Positions 43,590 through 50,985 of a stretch of 53,799 nucleotides of DNA are shown in pieces (position 1 is the first letter of the stretch; the number at the start of each line of letters is the position of its first letter). A program made the translations under genes and the position numbers. Under the pieces are notes generated by a model. The model saw only the letters and a program-made list of their open reading frames with translations. It was not told the DNA's origin and ran no database searches. Source of the DNA: a virus; IMG/VR virus record IMGVR_UViG_3300018049_000024, positions 1 to 53,799 of that record. The stretch is one strand, 5' to 3'.

Positions 43590-45281
43590 ATCTACCCATG
43601 TTCCGTTAGCACTGCCTTGGAATTTATTTACATCAGTATTATAAATAACCATTCCATTTTCTGCAGTCAAGGCATCTCTTTCTACAGTAGTAAGGCTACC
43701 AAATTGAACAAACCCATGTACTTTTGTGTTGCCATGGACTTCTAATTTTTCACTAGCTTTCACATTACTGCCAACATTTAAATTACCTTCAGCTAATGTT
43801 ACATATTCTTCGGGTATTGTTCCATTATTGAATGAGTGACAAAGAATCAAACCTCCAGTATAGGCAGATATATAAACATTTCGCATCTCATTAGGCGTGT
43901 CTAATATACTGGAGGATGTAAATCTAATCATCCCAAGTTTTTCACCTAAAAGTGGTGAGTTTGCAAAGTTGTTAGCAAAAGAAATTGTATTATCAACTCT
44001 TTCCATTCTTAAAGATGATTGCCCAACATATGAGCGAATATCTAAAGAATCAGTTTCAAGCTGTTCAGTATGTATTCTATCTACCTCTAAAGACGATGCT
44101 GTAATCGCAGATGTGCTAGAATTGATAATTACGGTACTATCGGCTGCGATTACATCTCTACTTTCATATGTTGAGCCTGATATCAAGTCTGTAATTACCA
44201 TACCAATCCAATGAAAACCGTCCCAATATAATACACTGCCCATTTCAGGATTGTTTTGAATATATGTATCTGTTAAATCTTGAAGGCTGTTATTTTTTAC
44301 AATAAAATGAAATCCGTCCCATGATAAAATTTGATTCATTTCTAATGGAACAGTTTCATCTATCCAAATATCATCTAGATCAGATAATCCCAATGTTCCA
44401 TTAGTCCATTGAGTACCGTCAAATTTAAGAATTTCATTTGAGCTTGGTGCTGGAACATTTACATTGCTAATATTATCTATTACAATACTAGTTAGATTAA
44501 TATGAGAAACATCAATTTCTTTATGAGTCCAAAAATCACCATCCCAAGTTAGCACCTCATTTGGTTGTAGGGAAGAATTATCAATAAATACATCGCTAAA
44601 TGTTTGGATTGATGATGAACCTAAATAAACTTCACCACTAGCAAGATCAATTAAGACAGAACTATCATCAGCTATAATTTTATTAGATCCAACCCATCCA
44701 TTGCTTGAAGTGTATTGTAACAAAGAATTATTTGGGGGAGGTAATTGGGTTATGGGATCAGTTCCAAATGGCTGTGCATGCCATCCATCTGATTGATATT
44801 GCAAAGTGTCGCCAATTTGTGGATTGACAATCTTGACATCTTGCAATGATTCAAGAGGAGTGAAATTTAGATTAATTAGCTTAGTGTCAACATCTACTAA
44901 AGGTACATCACCGGAAACGACACTTGCAGTAATTATTCCTTGATTTCCATCGACGAGCATAGTGCTGTCGTTCCCAAATAAAGATCCTCGATAGTCTGCT
45001 AAAATAAAATCAGCATTCAATCCACCTTTGATAGTTAGATCACCAACAATGTCAATGTTTCCAACACCTGTAATGTTATTATTATTTAAATCTAGATTAT
45101 TGCCAAGTTGTGGAGTAGTGTCTTCGAGGAGTGATTTGATACCAGTAACAAGATTTCCCCCTACAGTTGATCCATCACCAACGTAGAGCTGTTTTGTATC
45201 AGTAGTGTAAAGAGGCTCGCCTTCTGCAAAAGTAATTGATTGCCTTTCAATGTCAAGCCCTCTTCGTAATCGTAGTGCCAT
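43581..45281 (-). CDS. Tail fibre protein with MTD-like N-terminus
   Basis: 566 residues on the minus strand. The N-terminus 'MALRLRRGLDIERQSITFAE' then 'GEPLYTTDTKQLYVGDGSTV' matches the major-tropism-determinant N-terminal domain of phage fibre proteins ('RRG......tf..GE..y..dt..ly.GdG'). The centre has repeated 'EVLTWDGDFW' and 'ILSWDGFHF' blocks (LxWDGxxW), and the end has 'ALTAENGMVIYNTDVNKFQG' with 'ANGTWVDLH', typical of fibre tips. The ribosome site is AGGAG seven bases before ATG. A hairpin lies in its leader (45294-45343). Confidence 0.82.
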   Translation of the reverse strand: MALRLRRGLDIERQSITFAEGEPLYTTDTKQLYVGDGSTVGGNLVTGIKSLLEDTTPQLGNNLDLNNNNITGVGNIDIVGDLTIKGGLNADFILADYRGSLFGNDSTMLVDGNQGIITASVVSGDVPLVDVDTKLINLNFTPLESLQDVKIVNPQIGDTLQYQSDGWHAQPFGTDPITQLPPPNNSLLQYTSSNGWVGSNKIIADDSSVLIDLASGEVYLGSSSIQTFSDVFIDNSSLQPNEVLTWDGDFWTHKEIDVSHINLTSIVIDNISNVNVPAPSSNEILKFDGTQWTNGTLGLSDLDDIWIDETVPLEMNQILSWDGFHFIVKNNSLQDLTDTYIQNNPEMGSVLYWDGFHWIGMVITDLISGSTYESRDVIAADSTVIINSSTSAITASSLEVDRIHTEQLETDSLDIRSYVGQSSLRMERVDNTISFANNFANSPLLGEKLGMIRFTSSSILDTPNEMRNVYISAYTGGLILCHSFNNGTIPEEYVTLAEGNLNVGSNVKASEKLEVHGNTKVHGFVQFGSLTTVERDALTAENGMVIYNTDVNKFQGSANGTWVDLH

Positions 45282-45293
45282 GTTTGCTCCTAG

Positions 45294-45343
45294 AGTAGTA
45301 TTTCTATATATTTATCTATGAAATAGAAATACTACTTTTTTTT
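45294..45343 (+). terminator. Strong rho-independent terminator (plus) / leader hairpin (minus)
   Basis: AGTAGTATTTCTAT (45294-45307) and ATAGAAATACTACT (45323-45336) are perfectly complementary, 14 bp with a 15-nt loop, followed on the plus strand by eight T. This is a textbook intrinsic terminator for plus-strand transcripts, likely ending the long accessory transcript after it has crossed the fibre gene antisense. On the minus strand the same hairpin falls in the leader between the upstream stop codon and the AGGAG of the fibre gene, with an A run before it, so no termination is expected there. Confidence 0.75.
45309..45316 (-). promoter_or_regulatory. Possible late promoter in hairpin loop
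   Basis: Minus-strand GATAAATA sits in the loop of the 45294-45343 hairpin, 27 nt before the start of the tail-fibre gene at 45281. It is one base from T4's TATAAATA. Chance occurrence is quite possible. Confidence 0.3.
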
Positions 45344-45652
45344 CTTAAGGAACAAATTAGTGCGTCGTTGAACATCTGTTTTTATTTTCTCAGAATTCAA
45401 CTTGAAGTTAATATGCTTAATGTCAGCTTCGTATTCGTCAAATAGTTTAGTTAACGAATTTTCTACTTCTTCAGGATTTTCTTTTAGATCCTTTTCCTTC
45501 AAATCTATATCCCAAACTTTGCCATCATTAAACTGTACCTGCACGGAATCTAAATAACGTACAGGTATTACTTCAAGTTTAACATCTTTGAAAACTTCTG
45601 GCCAATGTTCAATAACGTCATCTGGAAGCGATGTGTTATACTTCCTCGGCAC
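45332..45652 (-). CDS. Unknown small T4-like phage protein
   Basis: 106 residues if the GTG at 45652 is used ('VPRKYNTSLPDDVIEHWPEV'). A start further upstream would overlap the preceding gene by 140 bases, so the GTG, overlapping it by 17, is preferred. Highly charged, with a C-terminal Lys tail (FLKKKK) that overlaps the terminator hairpin. 'VEVIPVRYLDSVQVQF'-like beta strands ('LEVIPVRYLDSVQVQFNDGK') precede an acidic helical part. Family not recognised with certainty; it travels with the next two small genes and a fibre gene. Confidence 0.55.
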   Translation of the reverse strand: MPRKYNTSLPDDVIEHWPEVFKDVKLEVIPVRYLDSVQVQFNDGKVWDIDLKEKDLKENPEEVENSLTKLFDEYEADIKHINFKLNSEKIKTDVQRRTNLFLKKKK

Positions 45653-46280
45653 TCTTCTTTTCGTTTCCCCGTCGTTTCTTAGTAGGAACCAATGCTTCAG
45701 CTTGTTCACGCAAGAGCTTTGCTTCTTTGAAAAGTTTGTCTGCTTGTGAACGATAGTTAGCAGCAATCTGCTCATCAGTTAGTACACCGCCCTCAGGGGC
45801 TTGTAGTGGTGCTACGGGTGCCTCAGCTACTGTGGGTTTAGTAACGGGCTCTGACGGGGCTTTTGCAGCTTCAGTTTTTCTCTTCCTTGGTTCTGACGGA
45901 TTTACCATAGCCAACTCGTCTACAGTGACTCCGCGTTGCTCTGCAATCAGTTTGTTCAACTCGTCTAATGATATAACTGTATTAGAGTCGGGTGTCATCT
46001 CAATATCTGTAGTGGGATAACGTGACATCTTTCCTCTTACATGGAAAGCCTGTAACATATTAGCACCATCAGATAGATGAGAACGCATCATCACTTCAGC
46101 AAACTCATCAGCAGCCTGGCCAGAATTTGATTCGACAACCTGCATTAGGCTATCATGATCGGCTGCTTCTAAGCTCTCCGTGGAAATACAAACACAATGG
46201 CTAGGATCATTAGGTAGCGTCTTATACGCTACAATAACTTTCCTTTGATTGTGTCTGAGCCTTCCAATATGTTTTAACAT
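45636..46280 (-). CDS. Conserved-type T4-like phage protein with disordered tail
   Basis: 214 residues. The N-terminal domain (about 1-110, 'MLKHIGRLRHNQRKVIVAYK', 'DHDSLMQVVES', 'ISLDELNKLIAEQRGV') is compact and reminds me of a conserved hypothetical protein of T4-like marine phages. Residues 120-165 are Pro/Ala/Lys-rich and likely disordered ('EAAKAPSEPVTKPTVAEAPV'). The last part is a charged helix ending in Lys/Arg-rich 'KKRRGNEKK'. Function is unknown; the ATG overlaps the preceding stop by one base. No enzyme motif. Confidence 0.6.
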   Translation of the reverse strand: MLKHIGRLRHNQRKVIVAYKTLPNDPSHCVCISTESLEAADHDSLMQVVESNSGQAADEFAEVMMRSHLSDGANMLQAFHVRGKMSRYPTTDIEMTPDSNTVISLDELNKLIAEQRGVTVDELAMVNPSEPRKRKTEAAKAPSEPVTKPTVAEAPVAPLQAPEGGVLTDEQIAANYRSQADKLFKEAKLLREQAEALVPTKKRRGNEKKSAEEV

Positions 46281-46549
46281 TATCCTGCCTGCTGAGCTTG
46301 TTGCTGCTGAGCCACAACATTCAAGAATGTTTCTAGACGAGAATAAGTGGTTCCAATAGCAACCATTTCATTTGGGCGGAACGCACCACGTGAGCTGGCA
46401 ATGTCAATAATCTGCTTGAGAGCGCCCAAGTCATTTACTGTAAGCTCTACATTACCTTCGCCTTCTGCGGATTCTGCAGATTCTGGGGTTACTGTAGGTT
46501 GTGTTGGAACTGTAGCAGTTTCTTCTGCTGGTTTTCTTCGATTAGCCAT
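46280..46549 (-). CDS. Small conserved phage protein with helical core
   Basis: 89 residues. The first about 30 are Pro/Thr/Glu-rich, apparently disordered; the core is 'VELTVNDLGALKQIIDIASS' then 'RGAFRPNEMVAIG', a pattern I associate with a short conserved T4-like cyanophage protein. The tail 'VVAQQQQAQQAG' is Gln-rich. Ribosome site AAGGAG precedes the ATG. Probably the first gene of a minus-strand group running to the fibre gene at 43581, with an AATAAATA motif upstream. Confidence 0.6.
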   Translation of the reverse strand: MANRRKPAEETATVPTQPTVTPESAESAEGEGNVELTVNDLGALKQIIDIASSRGAFRPNEMVAIGTTYSRLETFLNVVAQQQQAQQAG

Positions 46550-46582
46550 TTTTTCTCCTTGTAAGCTAAAAAGTGTGTATAT

Positions 46583-46590
46583 TATTTATT
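46583..46590 (-). promoter_or_regulatory. Possible late promoter for the minus-strand fibre group
   Basis: Minus-strand AATAAATA overlaps the stop codon of the next upstream gene (stop at 46589-46591) and lies 33 nt before the ATG at 46549. The arrangement over a stop codon mirrors TATAAATA at 11539. Matches seven of eight late-promoter bases. Confidence 0.35.
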
Positions 46591-46879
46591 AGTATTTCAA
46601 ATGAGGACACGCTAAAGTGAAGTATGACAACTCTTTAGGTTCCTCAAACCCAATGTATAAAACTTCTGAGATTCCTCTATCAACTGGATCAATTTTTAGC
46701 GTTCGTCCAATATAATATCGTCCTTTCAGATTATCGTGGATCCATTTGTCCATGGATCGCTCTAAATTATAGTGTAACGGAATCGTCATATATTCGAAAT
46801 GAGCAGGCGCCGAGGACGCCTTTCTCACTCCGTAAAAGTTTAGCCGATTCGCTTTTTTTATTTTAAGCGGATTCGTCAT
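46589..46879 (-). CDS. Unknown 96-residue phage protein
   Basis: 96 residues starting at the ATG at 46879 ('MTNPLKIKKANRLNFYGVRK'), which overlaps the end of the VWA-like gene by 17 bases; longer starts upstream would lie deep inside that gene. Contains 'FEYMTIPLHYNLERSMDKWI' and 'GRYYIGRTL', mixed alpha/beta, no catalytic motif seen. Its Cys in 'TLACPHLKY' is single. Overlap suggests co-expression with the VWA gene. The family is not recognised. Confidence 0.55.
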   Translation of the reverse strand: MTNPLKIKKANRLNFYGVRKASSAPAHFEYMTIPLHYNLERSMDKWIHDNLKGRYYIGRTLKIDPVDRGISEVLYIGFEEPKELSYFTLACPHLKY

Positions 46880-48164
46880 AGTGTGTAGTAAATCCAAATG
46901 GTGCCTCAAAATTCTTATCGTGATGTCCGTGAATAACAAATATGGTATCGCAGTAATCTGGATCACCCCAACTAGCCCACGGATAACCATCGGTAAACAT
47001 AATGAACTTCTTTGGCTGAAAATCTTCGTCTTTCATATACCGCCAATTCACGTCGAAGTCAGTACCACCGCCTCCCATGGGCTCATATGTAGTTATGTCT
47101 TCTCCGTTGTCGGAAGTAAATTCTTGAGTATTGTAAATCTCAGTATCAAAGCACCATACCTTGATGCGGTAGTCTTTGTACTGCTCCATAATGCCTTGTA
47201 GCTCAGACAGCATATCACGTGCCTGCTCGTGCCCTATGGACCCGGACATATCTAAAGCAATAGCTACATCAATAGATTCATCAAAGTTCATGCCGGGCAA
47301 AATAGCGCCCGAATGCCAATTCTTTCGTGATGGACGGGAGAATGTGTAATCAGCCTTGATGGTTGATTGGATCTGTGTTTGGATAATCTCACGCCAGTTC
47401 ATCTTAGGCTCAGTAAGCTCTTGGATGATACGCTTCACCTCACCTGGCACGTTACCAGCACCAGCAGCCTGTGCCGCTTGGATCATGGACTCTTTGATCT
47501 CGTCCTTAATCTTCTTCATCTCCTCCTCAGACATTTGAGGACGTCCTTTGGATGGAGTGCCATCTTGTCCTGGGGATGAACCTGAGCGGCTGTCTGCGGA
47601 ATCATCACCGTCAGTCCAATCAACGTGATCATCTAGCAATTCGCCTTCGCCATCACCAGCTGAACCTTCGCCATTCTCCTCTTCTTGTTTCTTCAAGTCA
47701 TCGTATACGTCCTCCGATGTCCAACCATCATACTTGAAGTCTTGAAAGATTGGAATTTGCGTAACCTTGTGTCCAATACCGTCACGAACCAACAAGTTAT
47801 TGACAATGTAATCTGAAGCAATATTATATAGGCGTGGATCCCTATCGTCGCGGCGTGTGAGGTGATCATAGACACAATGCATGATCTCGTGGGCAATAAC
47901 GAACTCAATTTGTTTCTCAGTTAGGATGTTGAAAAATTGTGTATTGAAGTAAAGGTGGCGCCCGTCAGTAGCAGCAGTAGGACACCAATCGTCACATGAC
48001 TCAATCTTGAGCCGTGTAGCCATATTGCCAAAAAATGGATGACGAAGCAGCATACCTACCCTAGCAACCGTAATCTTATCCTCAACCTCAGCTCGCATCT
48101 TAGCAAGCTCTTCCGGGGACAAATCTTTTGGTTGGAAGCTGGATTTGCTGTTGTCTATGGACAT
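46863..48164 (-). CDS. VWA-like metallopeptidase-type protein (MoxR partner)
   Basis: 433 residues. Residues 85-100 have 'EFVIAHEIMHCVYDHL' with HEXXH (H92, E93, H96), typical of the putative metallopeptidase domain of the DUF2201 group. Residues about 160-205 form an acidic, Gly/Ser-rich linker. 'AIALDMSGSIGHEQA' gives the DxSxS MIDAS motif (305-309) of a VWA domain, and 'FIMFTDGYPW' is its later strand. MoxR-type AAA+ ATPases and VWA proteins act together as chaperone-like modules; the MoxR gene is at 50985-52064 with a near-identical promoter block. Confidence 0.85.
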   Translation of the reverse strand: MSIDNSKSSFQPKDLSPEELAKMRAEVEDKITVARVGMLLRHPFFGNMATRLKIESCDDWCPTAATDGRHLYFNTQFFNILTEKQIEFVIAHEIMHCVYDHLTRRDDRDPRLYNIASDYIVNNLLVRDGIGHKVTQIPIFQDFKYDGWTSEDVYDDLKKQEEENGEGSAGDGEGELLDDHVDWTDGDDSADSRSGSSPGQDGTPSKGRPQMSEEEMKKIKDEIKESMIQAAQAAGAGNVPGEVKRIIQELTEPKMNWREIIQTQIQSTIKADYTFSRPSRKNWHSGAILPGMNFDESIDVAIALDMSGSIGHEQARDMLSELQGIMEQYKDYRIKVWCFDTEIYNTQEFTSDNGEDITTYEPMGGGGTDFDVNWRYMKDEDFQPKKFIMFTDGYPWASWGDPDYCDTIFVIHGHHDKNFEAPFGFTTHYDESA

Positions 48165-48189
48165 AGTATCTCCTGTGTGTTGTTGTTAT

Positions 48190-48234
48190 TTACTGTATAT
48201 TTCTAATTATATATAGAAATATGGAGAAAGTCAA
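48190..48234 (-). promoter_or_regulatory. Sigma70-type promoter of the VWA gene
   Basis: On the minus strand: TTGACT (48229-48234), a 17-nt spacer, and TATAAT (48206-48211), i.e. near-perfect consensus. The 25-bp block 48190-48214 recurs exactly at 52107-52131 in the MoxR promoter. A perfect 9-bp inverted repeat, ATATTTCTA / TAGAAATAT (48197-48205 and 48214-48222), brackets the -10 box and could be an operator. Confidence 0.85.
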
Positions 48235-48243
48235 GATATTTTT

Positions 48244-49149
48244 TTAGATAAGTATTCTGTTTGATGAGTTGCCTTCACTAACCATGAGGTCTCGATTGTC
48301 TTTGGTAAATTCAGAGGTAACCTTTACAAAGTTATAGCCTTCCCAATCTAATCTTTGAGTAAGGGTATTACCTTTTTGTATAACACTATCATTGGCGGTT
48401 TTTACTAATTTATCCAAGGTAGGATGCCACTCGCAAGAAAAAGTCTTTTTTAGATATTTAAAATGCTCGGATGGCAATGGGTGTGGATCAAAATATTTTC
48501 GTCTATCTACAATATTATCATTCCATACAACTTTATAAAATGAAGGATACAAAGATTCTATAGTTGGTGAATAGATTTTTTTTATTTCTTCATATATATT
48601 GTCAGTTGATGCTATCTCATTTGGCTGAGCTGGATTTTGTAAAAATTGTGTATCTATTTGACACATTTGCAAAAAATGCATTTCGCATTTATCTTTTAAC
48701 AATGATCTAACCAACTCGATGTATGTTAAATTTTTAATCAACAGATCTGAAAACGCAATTTTTTTTAAATTCTTTTTAGGATATAAAGGTGAGGTAAAGA
48801 TGTTACCATACCCCCACCATTCATATTTAGGAATTAATGGTTTGATTCCTTTCTTATCGTTATCAAAATTATCTTTCCTTGCAATATTTGTCCAGCATAC
48901 AATTACTAAATCATCTTTTGTAAAGTTATAAATTAGATTTGCTTGAGATACAAGATTTGCTATAGCTTCATTGCCTATGCCAGTCTTTCCAAAATTATAC
49001 CAAGTTGTACCATAGGATGACTCTAAATGTGCACCAATAATATTAGCCCACGTAGCCCAAAAATACTTCGTAAAGCTACAACCAAAAGCAAAAAATCTTT
49101 TAGGTGGGCTAGTTATGTTGTTAAAAATTTTTGGGAGGTAACAGGTCAA
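48244..49149 (-). CDS. SGNH-hydrolase-like protein (3)
   Basis: 301 residues. 'RFFAFGCSFTKYFWATWANI' has G-C-S25 as block I, 'FGKTGIGNEAIANLV' the glycine/asparagine block, and 'YFDPHPLPSEHFKYLKKTF' a D-x-H-P C-terminal block, so the serine, glycine/asparagine and Asp-His elements are in order. It reads with the gene at 36805 and 30856 as one superfamily. It overlaps the start of the next upstream gene by four bases. Likely an acyl esterase or transferase; substrate unknown. Confidence 0.66.
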   Translation of the reverse strand: MTCYLPKIFNNITSPPKRFFAFGCSFTKYFWATWANIIGAHLESSYGTTWYNFGKTGIGNEAIANLVSQANLIYNFTKDDLVIVCWTNIARKDNFDNDKKGIKPLIPKYEWWGYGNIFTSPLYPKKNLKKIAFSDLLIKNLTYIELVRSLLKDKCEMHFLQMCQIDTQFLQNPAQPNEIASTDNIYEEIKKIYSPTIESLYPSFYKVVWNDNIVDRRKYFDPHPLPSEHFKYLKKTFSCEWHPTLDKLVKTANDSVIQKGNTLTQRLDWEGYNFVKVTSEFTKDNRDLMVSEGNSSNRILI

Positions 49150-49439
49150 TCTATAATTCTCTCAATTCGGCATGGGTATTCTAAGCATAGTCGAGTAAAT
49201 TTCTTTTTAGGCCTTCCCCGTAGCAATACTTTATAACTTTCTACTTTTTCTTTTACATTCATATATAAAAAATACCATCCTTCGTGTATAGGATCACCAA
49301 ATATAGATGTAATTGTGTCTTCTATATTTTGTTTAGTATATTTTCCTAGTGGTATATCTACAATATAAGAATGTGGAGTCCATCTACTTTGTGCTTCAGG
49401 GTCTGTAATAACTTCATACTCAAACTGGTCTTTTAACAT
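49146..49439 (-). CDS. Unknown 97-residue protein
   Basis: 97 residues from the ATG at 49439 ('MLKDQFEYEVITDPEAQSRW'); TTAGGAG lies seven bases before it, which decides the start over longer frames. The sequence is mixed with 'GWYFLYMNVKEKVESYKVLL' and ends in a basic stretch ('RGRPKKKFTRLCLEYPCRIE'). No motif recognised. It overlaps the SGNH-like gene (ATGA) and is divergent from the GNAT gene. Confidence 0.55.
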   Translation of the reverse strand: MLKDQFEYEVITDPEAQSRWTPHSYIVDIPLGKYTKQNIEDTITSIFGDPIHEGWYFLYMNVKEKVESYKVLLRGRPKKKFTRLCLEYPCRIERIID

Positions 49440-49444
49440 AAATA
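49437..49444 (+). promoter_or_regulatory. Possible late promoter before the GNAT gene
   Basis: CATAAATA lies 26 nt before the ATG at 49471 on the plus strand and overlaps the start codon of the divergent gene. It is the only promoter-like element seen for this isolated plus-strand gene. Weak support. Confidence 0.22.
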
Positions 49445-49470
49445 CTCCTAATAATAAAATATTTAGCTCT

Positions 49471-49914
49471 ATGATTGTTGATAAAATAAATTTTGAAACC
49501 ATATGTAACATATGGTCCAACTATCTTTGGAAAGATAGATTATCGCCTATAAAGCATATTAGTTCTATGCTCTATCTCGGGGGATATGATATGTCAATTT
49601 ATAATAACGAGCCAACTTTTTTTGCTATAAAAGAAAATGACAAAATAGTGGCAGTAAATAGTGGGCACATGACTATAAATGGTTATTATAGAAGCAGAGG
49701 TTTGTATGTTGATGAAACATATAGAGGTAAGGGTTTAACTTACATTCTTTTCAACGAATTATATGAACAAGCAAAAAAGGAATCTGCGAAATATATTTGG
49801 AGTTACCCCAAACAAAGTTCTGTTGGGGCTTATACTAAAAATGGGTTTGCTATTACCAGCACTATATGTGATAACGAGCTTGGTCCTCATTATTATGTTA
49901 GGCGTTCAGTTTAG
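49471..49914 (+). CDS. GNAT-family acetyltransferase
   Basis: 147 residues, the usual single-domain length. 'RSRGLYVDETYRGKGLTYIL' contains the acetyl-CoA-binding R-x-x-G-x-G/A type loop (YRGKGL, 84-89), and 'YIWSYPKQSSVGAYTKNGFA' fits motif B with the 'Y.K.GF' end. It is the only plus-strand gene in the right arm; its end overlaps the convergent PP-loop gene by 17 bases. Acceptor unknown; N-acetylation of an amino-sugar or a host protein are both possible. Confidence 0.75.
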   Translation: MIVDKINFETICNIWSNYLWKDRLSPIKHISSMLYLGGYDMSIYNNEPTFFAIKENDKIVAVNSGHMTINGYYRSRGLYVDETYRGKGLTYILFNELYEQAKKESAKYIWSYPKQSSVGAYTKNGFAITSTICDNELGPHYYVRRSV

Positions 49915-50941
49915 GCCCATACCAAGTGTTAGGAGCTTCAACGGCCCAGTCTTTAAAATCAATCCAATAGTTTGAAATAGATCCATCTTCAATTCTTTTA
50001 TGAAAGTCAAACATAGAATATTCAAACTGAAGGTTTGTATGCGAAATATTTACATCTCCAGCTGCCATTGCTTTGTGCCATTTCTTTAGCCATTTATGGT
50101 TCTCAAACATTTGAACAGATGTTTTAGGAACTACATATGGTGTAATATCAAAACCTGACGTTAGGCTCCATGCTTTATATTTTAATTCAGGATCAGATAG
50201 CATCTCGCCATTGGACAAATTAAATATATTATCGTATAATATACGTTCTGCAATATCGCCAGCAAAAAAAGCAGATATTGCTTTGGGAGTAGTCCAATAA
50301 GGCCTTGTAGTTCCATTAAGCCCTAAGTTTGTAAAAACTTCCTGTGTATGCTGGTTATCCATTACATTTCTATACATCCAATCATTCTCATATTTTATAT
50401 AACCTGTAAAACCTGGTTCTGAAATAATTGTAAATAACGACGGATCTATTTTTGATGCGGACCATACTTGTAAAGATGAGTCCATTATATTTGTAGAATA
50501 ACCTTTCCATTTTGGATCATTTATCCACTCGTCTAAGAAGTCAGAAACATTGTGCTCTAATACATCGTATTTAATACGATGCTTTCCAGCAAATTTAAAT
50601 GCTTCTTTTACTTCTCTAGCATTACAGATGTGATCGTGATCTTTATAGAGGATAATAGTATGATTTACATCATACCCGCAGGCTAAAAAACCAAAAGCAG
50701 TAGTTAAACTATCACTACCCCCTGATAATAATATGTTGATATCAGAGTTGTGCTTATACATTTTAGGAAGCTCTTCATCTAACCAAATAGTTCTCCAAGA
50801 TGAAGAAAAGTTTGAGTCACAAGTAAATTTTAGCCTCCAGCCTATAATATCTTGTCTAGGATATTGATGATATGTGCCTGAGGCTATTGTTTTATCTTTT
50901 GTATAAAATTGATAATCGGGTTTAGGTAAATTATATGACAT
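49898..50941 (-). CDS. Asparagine-synthetase-like PP-loop protein
   Basis: 347 residues if the ATG at 50941 is used. The frame is open to 50980 but that stretch is the terminator hairpin. 'DINILLSGGSDSLTTAFGFL' carries the PP-loop SGGxDS (73-78), as in the synthetase half of asparagine synthetase-like ligases. The N-terminal glutaminase domain (Cys2 start) is absent, so ammonia would come from elsewhere. A role in adenylating a carboxylate, or in sugar/peptide amidation, is inferred. No ribosome site is obvious. Confidence 0.62.
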   Translation of the reverse strand: MSYNLPKPDYQFYTKDKTIASGTYHQYPRQDIIGWRLKFTCDSNFSSSWRTIWLDEELPKMYKHNSDINILLSGGSDSLTTAFGFLACGYDVNHTIILYKDHDHICNAREVKEAFKFAGKHRIKYDVLEHNVSDFLDEWINDPKWKGYSTNIMDSSLQVWSASKIDPSLFTIISEPGFTGYIKYENDWMYRNVMDNQHTQEVFTNLGLNGTTRPYWTTPKAISAFFAGDIAERILYDNIFNLSNGEMLSDPELKYKAWSLTSGFDITPYVVPKTSVQMFENHKWLKKWHKAMAAGDVNISHTNLQFEYSMFDFHKRIEDGSISNYWIDFKDWAVEAPNTWYGPKLNA

Positions 50942-50952
50942 TATGTAATATG

Positions 50953-50985
50953 AATAAATAGGCGCTATCATAGCGCCCATTTATT
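50953..50985 (-). terminator. Bidirectional terminator hairpin after the MoxR gene
   Basis: GGCGCTA (50961-50967) and TAGCGCC (50971-50977) pair perfectly around TCA, and the stem extends through AATAAAT/ATTTATT with one A-C mismatch on plus, which becomes a G-U pair in minus RNA: about 15 bp. On the minus strand the stem starts at the MoxR stop codon and ends in a U-rich arm (CCTATTTATT). It can end MoxR transcripts and also plus-strand read-through. Confidence 0.65.

Noticed and set aside
43897-44214. 105-codon plus-strand frame opposite the minus-strand fibre gene
   Set aside because: Shadow of the fibre gene, without a ribosome site or recognisable motif.
46881-47201. 106-codon plus-strand frame opposite the VWA domain
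   Set aside because: The opposite strand encodes the well-supported MIDAS/VWA region.
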